Of a stretch of 64,000 nucleotides of DNA, positions 1 to 10,270 are shown piece by piece. The stretch spans positions 124,001 to 188,000 of the forward strand of contig CATQJL010000090.1 in the NCBI GenBank assembly GCA_958299035.1, in the 5' to 3' direction. The notes under the pieces are model-generated. The model was not told where the DNA came from, made no database searches, and saw nothing but the letters and a program-made list of their open reading frames with translations. The translations under genes were made by a program, and so were the position numbers. The stretch is from Cylicocyclus nassatus (lineage: Eukaryota; Nematoda; Chromadorea; Rhabditida; Strongylidae). Numbering within the stretch: the stretch's first letter is position 1; each line of letters opens with the position of its first letter.

Positions 1-545
1 ATGGTACAGCTCGTGTGTTGCTATGCGAATTCGCTGGCAAACGATGGCAAACGATGCCGTTGATGCTACAGTTCGTGTGCTGCTGTCCGAATTCGCTGGC
101 AAACGATGGTAAACGATGCCTTTGATGCTACAGCTCGTGTGTGGCTGTCCGAATTCGCTGACAATCGATGGCAAACGATGCCGTTGATGCTACAGTTCGT
201 GTGTTGCTTTCGAATTCGCTTGCAAACGATGGCAAGCGATGCCGTTGATGCTACAGTTCGTGTGATGCTTTCCGAATTCGCTTGCAAACGATGGCAAGCG
301 ATGCCGTTGATGCTACAGTTCGTGTGTTGCTTTCCGAATTCGCTGGCAAACGATGGTAAACGATGCCTTTCTTGCTACAGCTCGTGTGCTGCTGTCCGAA
401 TTCGCTGGCAAACGATTGCCACTGATGCAACAGCTCGTGTGGCTGTCCGAATCCGCTGGCAAACGATGGCAAACGATGCCGTTGATGCTACAGCTCGCGT
501 GTAGCGGTGCGAGTACGCTGACAATCGATGGCAAACGATGCCTTT

Positions 546-607
546 GATGCTACAGTTCGTGTGTTGCTATGCGAATTCGCTGGCAAACGATGGCAAACGA
601 TGCCGTT
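546..607. repeat. Reference 62-bp monomer (type B)
   Basis: This is a clean full-length monomer used here as the reference. It starts GATGCTACAG, continues TTCGTGTGTTGCTATGC, carries the 10-bp palindrome GCGAATTCGC (EcoRI core GAATTC), and ends with two tandem copies of GCAAACGATG followed by CCGTT. Sister forms differ at a few diagnostic sites: GATGGTACAG for GATGCTACAG, CTCG for TTCG, CTTTCC for CTATGC, and GTAAACGATG with a CCTTT end. These sites are what make the higher-order structure readable. Confidence 0.95.
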
Positions 608-669
608 GATGCTACAGTTCGTGTGATGCTTTCCGAATTCGCTTGCAAACGATGGCAAGCGATGCCGTT
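608..669. repeat. Monomer type H (GTGTGATGC, CGCTTGC)
   Basis: This 62-bp variant carries GTGTGATGCTTTCC, then GAATTCGCTTGC in place of GAATTCGCTGGC, and GCAAGCGATG as its second sub-repeat. The three marks nearly always travel together, so this is a true monomer family and not random mutation. It occurs across the window and is usually preceded or followed by a type D monomer. Confidence 0.9.
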
Positions 670-731
670 GATGCTACAGTTCGTGTGTTGCTTTAAGAAT
701 CCGCTGGCAAACGATGGCAAACGATGCCGTT
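670..731. repeat. Monomer type D (EcoRI site lost)
   Basis: This 62-bp variant reads TTGCTTTAAGAATCCGCTGG in the middle. CCGAATTCG has become AAGAATCCG, so the EcoRI site and palindrome are gone. It is frequent throughout. In the core it commonly follows a monomer ending GGCAAATGATGCCGTT, giving a recognisable two-monomer phrase. Confidence 0.9.
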
Positions 732-793
732 GATGCTACAGCTCGCGTGTAGCGGTGCGAGTACGCTGACAAACGATGGCGAACGATGCCTTT
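732..793. repeat. Monomer type E (most divergent family)
   Basis: This 62-bp variant reads CGCGTGTAGCGGTGCGAGTA in its centre, then CGCTGAC. GAATTC is replaced by GAGTAC, so the EcoRI site is absent. It differs from the reference at more positions than any other common family and is a plausible older or separately evolved lineage. I counted 20 copies from about 490 to 11,450 and 11 from about 55,830 to 63,320, with none seen between. Many copies carry GCGAACGATG as the second sub-repeat. Confidence 0.9.
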
Positions 794-855
794 GATGCTA
801 CAGCTCGTGTGTTGCTATGCGAATTCGCTGGCAAACGATGGCAAACGATGCCTCT

Positions 856-913
856 GATGCTACAGTTCGTGTGTTGCTTTCCGAATTCGCTGGCAAACGA
901 AAACGATGCCTTT
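856..913. repeat. Monomer type K (58 bp, 4-bp deletion)
   Basis: This shortened monomer reads GGCAAACGAAAACGATGCC. It is explained by loss of four bases in the tail sub-repeats (GATGGTAAAC shortened to GAAAAC). Other copies lie near 1,315, 4,178, 4,358 and 7,633, all in the left part of the window. It is normally followed by a GATGGTACAG monomer. Confidence 0.85.
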
Positions 914-1502
914 GATGGTACAGCTCGTGTGTTGCTATGCGAATTCGCTGGCAAACGATGGCGAACGATGCCTTTGATGCTACAGCTCGTGTGTTGCTAT
1001 GCGAATTCGCTTGCAAACGATGGCAAGCGATGCCGTTGATGCTACAGTTCGTGTGATGCTTTCCGAATTCGCTTGCAAACGATGGCAAGCGATGCCGTTG
1101 ATGCTACAGTTCGTGTGTTGCTTTAAGAATCCGCTGACAAACGATGGCAAACGATGCCTTTGATGCTACAGTTCGTGTGTTGCTATGCGAATTCGCTGGC
1201 AAACGATGGCAAACGATGCCGTTGATGCTACAGTTCGTGTGTTGCTTTCGAATTCGCTGGCAAACGATTGCCACTGATGCAACAGCTCGTGTGGCTGTCC
1301 GAATTCGCTGGCAAACGAAAACGATGCCTTTGATGGTACAGCTCGTGTGTTGCTATGCGAATTCGCTGGCAAACGATGGCAAACGATGCGATGCTACAGT
1401 TCGTGTGCTGCTGTCCGAATTCGCTGGCAAACGATTGCCACTGATGCAACAGCTCGTGTGGCTGTCCGAAATCGCTGGCAAACGATGGTAAACGATGCCT
1501 TT

Positions 1503-1564
1503 GATGCTACAGCTCGTGTGTGGCTGTCCGAATTCGCTGACAAACGATAGCAAACGATGCCTTT
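1503..1564. repeat. Monomer type I (GTGTGTGGCTGTCC, GCTGACAAACG)
   Basis: This 62-bp variant has GTGTGTGGCTGTCC before the EcoRI palindrome and GCTGACAAACGATAGC after it. In the 897-bp repeat it recurs once or twice per unit. In the core a related form (GCTGACAAACGATGGC) follows a monomer ending GATGAATTT. At the right end a further form reads GCTGAAAAACG. Confidence 0.85.
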
Positions 1565-2811
1565 GATGCTACAGTTCGTGTGTTGCTATGCGAATTCGCT
1601 GGCAAACGATGGCAAACGATGCCGTTTATGCTGCAGTTCGTGTGCTGCTGTCCGAATTCGCTGGCAAACGATTGCCACTGATGCAACAGCTTGTGTGGCT
1701 GTCCGAATTCGCTGGCAAACGATGGTAAACGATGCCTTTGATGGTACAGCTCGTGTGTTGCTATGCGAATTCGCTGGCAAACGATGGCAAACGATGCGTT
1801 GATGCTACAGCTCGCGTGTAGCGGTGCGAGTACGCTGACAAACGATTGCCACTGATGCAACAGCTCGTGTGGCTGTCCGAATTCGCTGGCAAACGATGGC
1901 AAACGATGCCGTTGATGCTACAGCTCGCGTGTAGCGGTGCGAGTACGCTGACAAACGATTGCCACTGATGCTACAGTTCGTGTGATGCTTTCCGAATTCG
2001 CTTGCAAACGATGGCAAGCGATGCCGTTGATGCTACAGTTCGTGTGTTGCTTTCCGAATTCGCTGGCAAACGATGGTAAACGATGCCTTTGATGCTACAG
2101 CTCGTGTGTGGCTGTCCGAATTCGCTGACAAACGATGGCAAACGATGCCTTTGATGCTACAGTTCGTGTGTTGCTATGCGAATTCGCTGGCAAACGATGG
2201 CAAACGATGCCGTTGATGCTACAGTTCGTGTGTTGCTTTCGAATTCGCTGGCAAACGATTGCCACTGATGCAACAGCTCGTGTGGCTGTCCGAATTCGCT
2301 GGCAAACGATGGTAAACGATGCCTTTGATGGTACAGCTCGTGTGTTGCTATGCGAATTCGCTGGCAAACGATGGCAAGCGATGCCTTTGATGCTACAGTT
2401 CGTGTGTTGCTATGCGAATTCGCTGGCAAACGATGACAAACGATGCCGTTGATGCTACAGTTCGTGTGATGCTTTCCGAATTCGCTTGCAAACGATGGCA
2501 AGCGATGCCGTTGATGCTACAGTTCGTGTGTTGCTTTAAGAATCCGCTGGCAAACGATGGCAAACGATGCCGTCGATGCTACAGCTCGCGTGCTGCTGTC
2601 CGAATTCGCTGGCAAACGATTGCCACTGATGCAACAGCTCGTGTGGCTGTCCGAATTCGCTGGCAAACGATGGTAAACGATGCCTTTGATGCTACAGCTC
2701 GTGTGTGGCTGTCCGAATTCGCTGACAAACGATAGCAAACGATGCCTTTGATGCTACAGTTCGTGTGTTGCTATGCGAATTCGCTGGCAAACGATGGCAA
2801 ACGATGCCGTT

Positions 2812-2924
2812 GATGCTACAGTTCGTGTGCTGCTGTCCGAATTCGCTGGCAAACGATTGCCACTGATGCAACAGCTCGTGTGGCTGTCCGAATTCGCTGG
2901 CAAACGATGGCAAACGATGCCGTT
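2812..2924. repeat. Compound pair: 53-bp plus 60-bp monomers
   Basis: The first monomer (2812-2864) ends AAACGATTGCCACT and is 53 bp, having lost about one 10-bp tail sub-repeat. The second (2865-2924) starts GATGCAACAGCTCGTGTGGC and is 60 bp, having lost two bases in the GTGTG region. The two almost always occur together as a 113-bp unit, so they spread as a pair. In the core the pair most often ends GGTAAACGATGCCTTT or GATGAATTT. Confidence 0.9.
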
Positions 2925-5099
2925 GATGCTACAGTTCGTGTGCTGCTGTCCGAATTCGCTGGCAAACGATTGCCACTGATGCAACAGCTCGTGTGGCTGT
3001 CCGAATTCGCTGGCAAACGATGGCAAATGATGCCGTTGATGCTACAGTTCGTGTGATGCTTTCCGAATTCGCTTGCAAACGATGGCAAGCGATGCCGTTG
3101 ATGCTACAGTTCGTGTGTTGCTATGCGAATTCGCTGGCAAACGATGGCAAACGATGCCGTTGATGCTACAGTTCGTGTGATGCTTTCCGAATTCGCTGGC
3201 AAACGATGGCAAACGATGCCTTTGATGCTACAGCTCGTGTGTGGCTGTCCGAATTCGCTGACAAACGATAGCAAACGATACCTTTGATGCTACAGCTCGT
3301 GTGTTGCTATGCGAATTCGCTTCGCTGCCAAACGATGGCAAACGATGCCGTTGATGCTACAGTTCGTGTGTTGCTTTCCGAATTCGCTGCCAAACGATGG
3401 TAAACGATGCCTTTGTTGCTACAGCTCGTGTGCTGCTGTCCGAATTCGCTGGCAAACGAATGCCACTGATGCAACAGCTCGTGTGGCTGTCCGAATTCTC
3501 TGGCAAACGATGGCAAATGATGCCGTTGATGCTACAGTTCGTGTGTTGCTTTAAGAATCCGCTGGCAAACGATGGTAAACGATGCCTTTGATGGTACAGC
3601 TCGTGTGTTGCTATGCGAATTCGCTGGCAAACGATGGCAAACGATGCCTCTGATGCTACAGTTCGTGTGTTGCTTTGCGAATTCGCTGGCAAACGATGGT
3701 AAACGATGCCTTTGATGGTACAGCTCGTGTGTTGCTATGCGAATTCGCCTGCAAACGATGGCAAGCGATGCCGTTGATGCTACAGTTCGTGTGTTGCTTT
3801 ATGAATCCGCTGGCAAACGATGGCAAACGATGCCGTTGATGCTACAGTTCGTGTGCTGCTGTCCGAATTCGCTGGCAAACGATTGCCACTGATGCAACAG
3901 CTCGTGTGGCTGTCCGAATTCGCTGGCAAACGATGGCAAACGATGCCGTTGATGCTACAGTTCGTGTGTTGCTTTGCGAATTCGCTGGCAAACGATGGTA
4001 AACGATGCCTTTGATGGTACAGTTCGTGTGTTGCTTTAAGAATCCGCTGGCAAACGATGGTAAACGATGCCGTTGATGCTACAGCTCGCGTGTAGCGGTG
4101 CGAGTACGCTGACAAACGATGGCAAACGATGCCTTTGATGCTACAGTTCGTGTGTTGCTTTCCGAATTCGCTGGCAAACGAAAACGATGCCTTTGATGGT
4201 ACAGCTCGTGTGTTGCTATGCGAATTCGCTGGCAAACGATGGCAAACGATGCCTTTGATGCTACAGCTCGCGTGTAGCGGTGCGAGTACGCTGACAAACG
4301 ATGGCAAACGATGCCTTTGATGCTACAGTTCGTGTGTTGCTTTCCGAATTCGCTGGCAAACGAAAACGATGCCTTTGATGGTACAGCTCGTGTGCTGCTG
4401 TCCGAATTCGCTGGCAAACGATTGCCACTGATGCAACAGCTCGTGTGGCTGTCCGATTTCGCTGGCAAACGATGGTAAACGATGCCTTTGATGCTACAGC
4501 TCGTGTGTGGCTGTCCGAATTCGCTGACAAACGATAGCAAACGATGCCTTTGATGCTACAGTTCGTGTGTTGCTATGCGAATTCGCTGGCAAACGATGGC
4601 AAACGATGCCGTTGATGCTACAGTTCGTGTGCTGCTGTCCGAATTCGCTGGCAAACGATTGCCACTGATGCAACAGCTCGTGTGGCTGTCCGAATTCGCT
4701 GGCAAACGATGGTAAACGATGCCTTTGATGGTACAGCTCGTGTGTTGCTATGCGAATTCGCTGGCAAACGATGGCAAACGATGCCGTTGATGCTACAGTT
4801 CGTGTGATGCTTTCCGAATTCGCTTGCAAACGATGGCAAGCGATGCCGTTGATGCTAGAGTTCGTGTGTTGCTTTAAGAATCCGCTGGCAAACGATGGCA
4901 AACGATGCCGTTGATGCTACAGCTCGCGTGTAGCGGTGCGAGTACGCTGACAAACGATTGCCACTGATGCAACAGCTCGTGTGGCTGTCCGAATTCGCTG
5001 GCAAACGATGGCAAATGATGCCGTTGATGCTACAGTTCGTGTGATGCTTTCCGAATTCGCTTGCAAACGATGGCAAGCGATGCCGTTGATGCTACAGTT

Positions 5100-7460
5100 C
5101 GTGTGTTGCTATGCGAATTCGCTGGCAAACGATGGCAAACGATGCCGTTGATGCTACAGTTCGTGTGATGCTTTTCGAATTCGCTTGCAAACGATGGCAA
5201 GCGATGCCGTTGATGCTACAGTTCGTGTGTTGCTTTATGAATCCGCTGGCAAACGATGGCAAACGATGCCGTTGATGCTACAGCTCGCGTGTAGCGGTGC
5301 GAGTACGCTGACAAACGATGGCAAACGATGCCTTTGATGCTACAGTTCGTGTGTTGCTATGCGAATTCGCTGGCAAACGATGGCAAACGATGCCGTCGAT
5401 GCTACAGCTCGCGTGTAGCGGTGCGAGTACGCTGACAAACGATGGCAAACGATGCCCTTGATGCTACAGTTCGTGTGTTGCTTTCGAATTCGCTGGCAAA
5501 CGATTGCCACTGATGCAACAGCTCGTGTGGCTGTCCGAATTCGCTGGCAAACGATGGTAAACGATGCCTTTGATGGTACAGCTCGTGTGTTGCTATGCGA
5601 ATTCGCTGGCAAACGATGGCAAACGATGCCTTTGATGCTACAGTTCGTGTGTTGCTATGCGAATTCGCTGGCAAACGATGGCAAACGATGCCGTTGATGC
5701 TACAGTTCGTGTGTTGCTATGCGAATTCGCTGGCAAACGATGGCAAACGATGCCGTTGATGCTACAGTTCGTGTGATGCTTTTGGAATTCGCTGGCAAAC
5801 GATGGCAAACGATGCCGTTGATGCTACAGTTCGTGTGTTGCTTTATGAATCCGCTGGCAAACGATGGCAAACGATGCCGTTGATGCTACAGCTCGCGTGT
5901 AGCGGTGCGAGTACGCTGACAAACGATGGCAAACGATGCCTTTGATGCTACAGTTCGTGTGTTGCTATGCGAATTCGCTGGCAAACGATGGCAAACGATG
6001 CCGTCGATGCTACAGCTCGCGTGTAGCGGTGCGAGTACCTGACAAACGATGGCAAACGATGCCCTTGATGCTACAGTTCGTGTGTTGCTTTCGAATTCGC
6101 TGGCAAACGATTGCCACTGATGCAACAGCTCGTGTGGCTGTCCGAATTCGCTGGCAAACGATGGTAAACGATGCCTTTGATGGTACAGCTCGTGTGTTGC
6201 TATGCGAATTCGCTGGCAAACGATGGCAAACGATGCCTTTGATGGTACAGCTCGTGTGTTGCTATGCGAATTCGCTGGCAAACGATGGCAAACGATGCCG
6301 TTGATGCTACAGTTCGTGTGATGCTTTCCGAATTCGCTTGCAAACGATGGCAAGCGATGCCGTTGATGCTACAGTTCGTCTGTTGCTTTATGAATCCGCT
6401 GGCAAACGATGGCAAACGATGCCGTTGATGCTACAGCTCGCGTGTAGCGGTGCGAGTACGCTGACAAACGATGGCAAACGATGCCCTTGATGCTACAGTT
6501 CGTGTGTTGCTTTCGAATTCGCTGGCAAACGATTGCCACTGATGCAACAGCTCGTGTGGCTGTCCGAATTCGCTGGCAAACGATGGTAAACGATGCCTTT
6601 GATGGTACAGCTCGTGTGTTGCTATGCGAATTCGCTGGCAAACGATGGCAAACGATGCCTTTGATGCTACAGTTCGTGTGTTGCTATGCGAATTCGCTGG
6701 CAAACGATGGCAAACGATGCCGTTGATGCTACAGTTCGTGTGTTGCTATGCGAATTCGCTGGCAAACGATGGCAAACGATGCCGTTGATGCTACAGTTCG
6801 TGTGATGCTTTTCGAATTCGCTTGCAAACGATGGCAAGCGATGCCGTTGATGCTACAGTTCGTGTGTTGCTTTATGAATCCGCTGGCAAACGATGGCAAA
6901 CGATGCCGTTGATGCTACAGCTCGCGTGTAGCGGTGCGAGTACGCTGACAAACGATGGCAAACGATGCCTTTGATGCTACAGTTCGTGTGTTGCTATGCG
7001 AATTCGCTGGCAAACGATGGCAAACGATGCCGTCGATGCTACAGCTCGCGTGTAGCGGTGCGAGTACGCTGACAAACGATGGCAAACGATGCCCTTGATG
7101 CTACAGTTCGTGTGTTGCTTTCGAATTCGCTGGCAAACGATTGCCACTGATGCAACAGCTCGTGTGGCTGTCCGAATTCGCTGGCAAACGATGGTAAACG
7201 ATGCCTTTGATGGTACAGCTCGTGTGTTGCTATGCGAATTCGCTGGCAAACGATGGCAAACGATGCCTTTGATGGTACAGCTCGTGTGTTGCTATGCGAA
7301 TTCGCTGGCAAACGATGGCAAACGATGCCGTTGATGCTACAGTTCGTGTGATGCTTTCCGAATTCGCTTGCAAACGATGGCAAGCGATGCCGTTGATGCT
7401 ACAGTTCGTCTGTTGCTTTATGAATCCGCTGGCAAACGATGGCAAACGATGCCGTTGATG
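5100..7460. repeat. Higher-order repeat, about 1,030 bp, two copies
   Basis: The rare end GATGCCCTTG gives an anchor near 5,451, 6,058, 6,480 and 7,088, with spacings of 607, 422 and 608 bp. The pattern is a 608-bp half (eight 62-mers plus 52 and 60) and a 422-bp half (five 62-mers plus 52 and 60), together 1,030 bp and 17 monomers. The first 608-bp half is one base short because of a deletion near 6,038, where GAGTACCTGAC replaces GAGTACGCTGAC. E monomers are dense here. Confidence 0.85.
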
Positions 7461-7555
7461 CTACAGCTCGCGTGTAGCGGTGCGAGTACGCTGACAAACG
7501 ATGGCAAACGATGCCTTTGATGCTACAGTTCGTGTGTTGCTATGCGAATTCGCTG

Positions 7556-7585
7556 GCAAACGATGGCAAACGATGGCAAACGATG
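7556..7585. repeat. Triplicated 10-bp tail sub-repeat
   Basis: Three consecutive copies of GCAAACGATG replace the usual two, making the monomer 10 bp longer. The opposite change, a single copy, is seen at 10,568-10,577. Both are what replication slippage within the monomer tail would produce. Confidence 0.9.
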
Positions 7586-7699
7586 CCTCTGATGCTACAG
7601 TTCGTGTGTTGCTTTCCGCATTCGCTGGCAAACGAAAACGATGCCTTTGATGGTACAGCTCGTGTGTTGCTATGCGAATTCGCTGGCAAACGATGGCAA

Positions 7700-10270
7700 A
7701 CGATGCCTTTGATGCTACAGTTCGTGTGCTGCTGTCCGAATTCGCTGGCAAACGATTGCCACTGATGCAACAGCTCGTGTGGCTGTCCGAATTCGCTGGC
7801 AAACGATGGTAAACGATGCCTTTGATGCTACAGCTCGTGTGTGGCTGTCCGAATTCGCTGACAAACGATAGCAAACGATGCCTTTGATGCTACAGTTCGT
7901 GTGTTGCTATGCGAATTCGCTGGCAAACGATGGCAAACGATGCCGTTGATGCTACAGTTCGTGTGCTGCTGTCCGAATTCGCTGGCAAACGATTGCCACT
8001 GATGCAACAGCTCGTGTGGCTGTCCGAATTCGCTGGCAAACGATGGTAAACGATGCCTTTGATGGTACAGCTCGTGTGTTGCTATGCGAATTCGCTGGCA
8101 AACGATGGCAAACGATGCCGTTGATGCTACAGTTCGTGTGATGCTTTCCGAATTCGCTTGCAAACGATGGCAAGCAATGCCGTTGATGCTACAGTTCGTG
8201 TGTTGCTTTAAGAATCCGCTGGCAAACGATGGCAAACGATGCCGTTGATGCTACAGTTCGCGTGTAGCGGTGCGAGTACGCTGACGAACGATTGCCACTG
8301 ATGCAACAGCTCGTGTGGCTGTCCGAATTCGCTGGCAAACGATGGCAAATGATGCCGTTGATGCTACAGTTCGTGTGATGCTTTCCGAATTCGCTTGCAA
8401 ACGATGGCAAGCGATGCCGTTGATGCTACAGTTCGTGTGTTGCTATGCGAATTCGCTGGCAAACGATGGCAAACGATGCCGTTGATGCTACAGTTCGTGT
8501 GATGCTTTCCGAATTCGCTGGCAAACGATGGCAAACGATGCCTTTGATGCTACAGCTCGTGTGTGGCTGTCCGAATTCGCTGACAAACGATAGCAAACGA
8601 TGCCTTTGATGCTACAGTTCGTGTGCTGCTGTCCGAATTCGCTGGCAAACGATTGCCACTGATGCAACAGCTGGTGTGGCTGTCCGAATTCGCTGGCAAA
8701 CGATGGTAAACGATGCCTTTGATGCTACAGCTCGCGTGTGGCTGTCCGAATTCGCTGACAAACGATAGCAAACGATGCCTTTGATGCTACAGTTCGTGTG
8801 TTGCTATGCGAATTCGCTGGCAAACGATGGCAAACGATGCCGTTGATGCTACAGTTCGTGTGCTGCTGTCCGAATTCGCTGGCAAACGATTGCCACTGAT
8901 GCAACAGCTCGTGTGGCTGTCCGAATTCGCTGGCAAACGATGGTAAACGATGCCTTTGATGGTACAGCTCGTGTGTTGCTATGCGAATTCGCTGGCAAAC
9001 GATGGCAAACGATGCCGTTGATGCTACAGTTCGTGTGATGCTTTCCGAATTCGCTTGCAAACGATGGCAAGCGATGCCGTTGATGCTACAGTTCGTGTGT
9101 TGCTTTAAGAATCCGCTGGCAAACGATGGCAAACGATGCCGTTGATGCTACAGCTCGCGTGTAGCGGTGCGAGTACGCTGACAAACGATTGCCACTGATG
9201 CAACAGCTCGTGTGGCTGTCCGAATTCGCTGGCAAACGATGGCAAATGATGCCGTTGATGCTACAGTTCGTGTGATGCTTTCCGAATTCGCTTGCAAACG
9301 ATGGCAAGCGATGCCGTTGATGCTACAGTTCGTGTGTTGCTATGCGAATTCGCTGGCAAACGATGGCAAACGATGCCGTTGATGCTACAGTTCGTGTGAT
9401 GCTTTCCGAATTCGCTGGCAAACGATGGCAAACGATGCCTTTGATGCTACAGCTCGTGTGTGGCTGTCCGAATTCGCTGACAAACGATAGCAAACGATGC
9501 CTTTGATGCTACAGTTCGTGTGCTGCTGTCCGAATTCGCTGGCAAACGATTGCCACTGATGCAACAGCTGGTGTGGCTGTCCGAATTCGCTGGCAAACGA
9601 TGGTAAACGATGCCTTTGATGCTACAGCTCGTGTGTGGCTGTCCGAATTCGCTGACAAACGATAGCAAACGATGCCTTTGATGCTACAGTTCGTGTGTTG
9701 CTATGCGAATTCGCTGGCAAACGATGGCAAACGATGCCGTTGATGCTACAGTTCGTGTGCTGCTGTCCGAATTCGCTGGCAAACGATTGCCACTGATGCA
9801 ACAGCTCGTGTGGCTGTCCGAATTCGCTGGCAAACGATGGTAAACGATGCCTTTGATGGTACAGCTCGTGTGTTGCTATGCGAATTCGCTGGCAAACGAT
9901 GGCAAACGATGCCGTTGATGCTACAGTTCGTGTGATGCTTTCCGAATTCGCTTGCAAACGATGGCAAGCGATGCCGTTGATGCTACAGTTCGTGTGTTGC
10001 TTTAAGAATCCGCTGGCAAACGATTGCCACTGATGCAACAGCTCGTGTGGCTGTCCGAATTCGCTGGCAAACGATGGCAAGCGATGCCGTTGATGCTACA
10101 GTTCGTGTGTTGCTATGCGAATTCGCTGGCAAACGATGGCAAACGATGCCGTTGATGCTACAGTTCGTGTGATGCTTTCCGAATTCGCTGGCAAACGATG
10201 GCAAACGATGCCTTTGATGCTACAGCTCGTGTGTGGCTGTCCGAATTCGCTGACAAACGATAGCAAACGA
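7700..10270. repeat. Higher-order repeat of 897 bp, about 2.9 copies
   Basis: Blocks starting near 7,700, 8,597 and 9,494 repeat with an exact 897-bp shift. The unit fits nine 62-bp monomers plus three 53+60 pairs (558 + 339 = 897), that is 15 monomers. The third copy has an internal loss of about 125 bp near 10,020, where an E monomer and its neighbour are missing, and similarity ends near 10,270. A few substitutions separate copies, for example CAGCTGGTGTGG near 8,670 and 9,568 but CAGCTCGTGTGG near 7,780. Confidence 0.9.

Larger units (their letters stand above)
1..5100. repeat. Left heterogeneous part of the array
   Basis: Monomers of types A, B, D, E, H, I, K and the 53+60 pair are mixed without a dominant long period. 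Short variants are frequent: K deletions near 897, 1,315, 4,178 and 4,358, and a four-base loss near 1,389 (GATGCGATGCTAC). A stretch near 4,490-5,080 closely resembles 7,828-8,410 at a distance of 3,334 bp, so it may be a relic of the 897-bp repeat family. No gene is visible. Confidence 0.8.
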
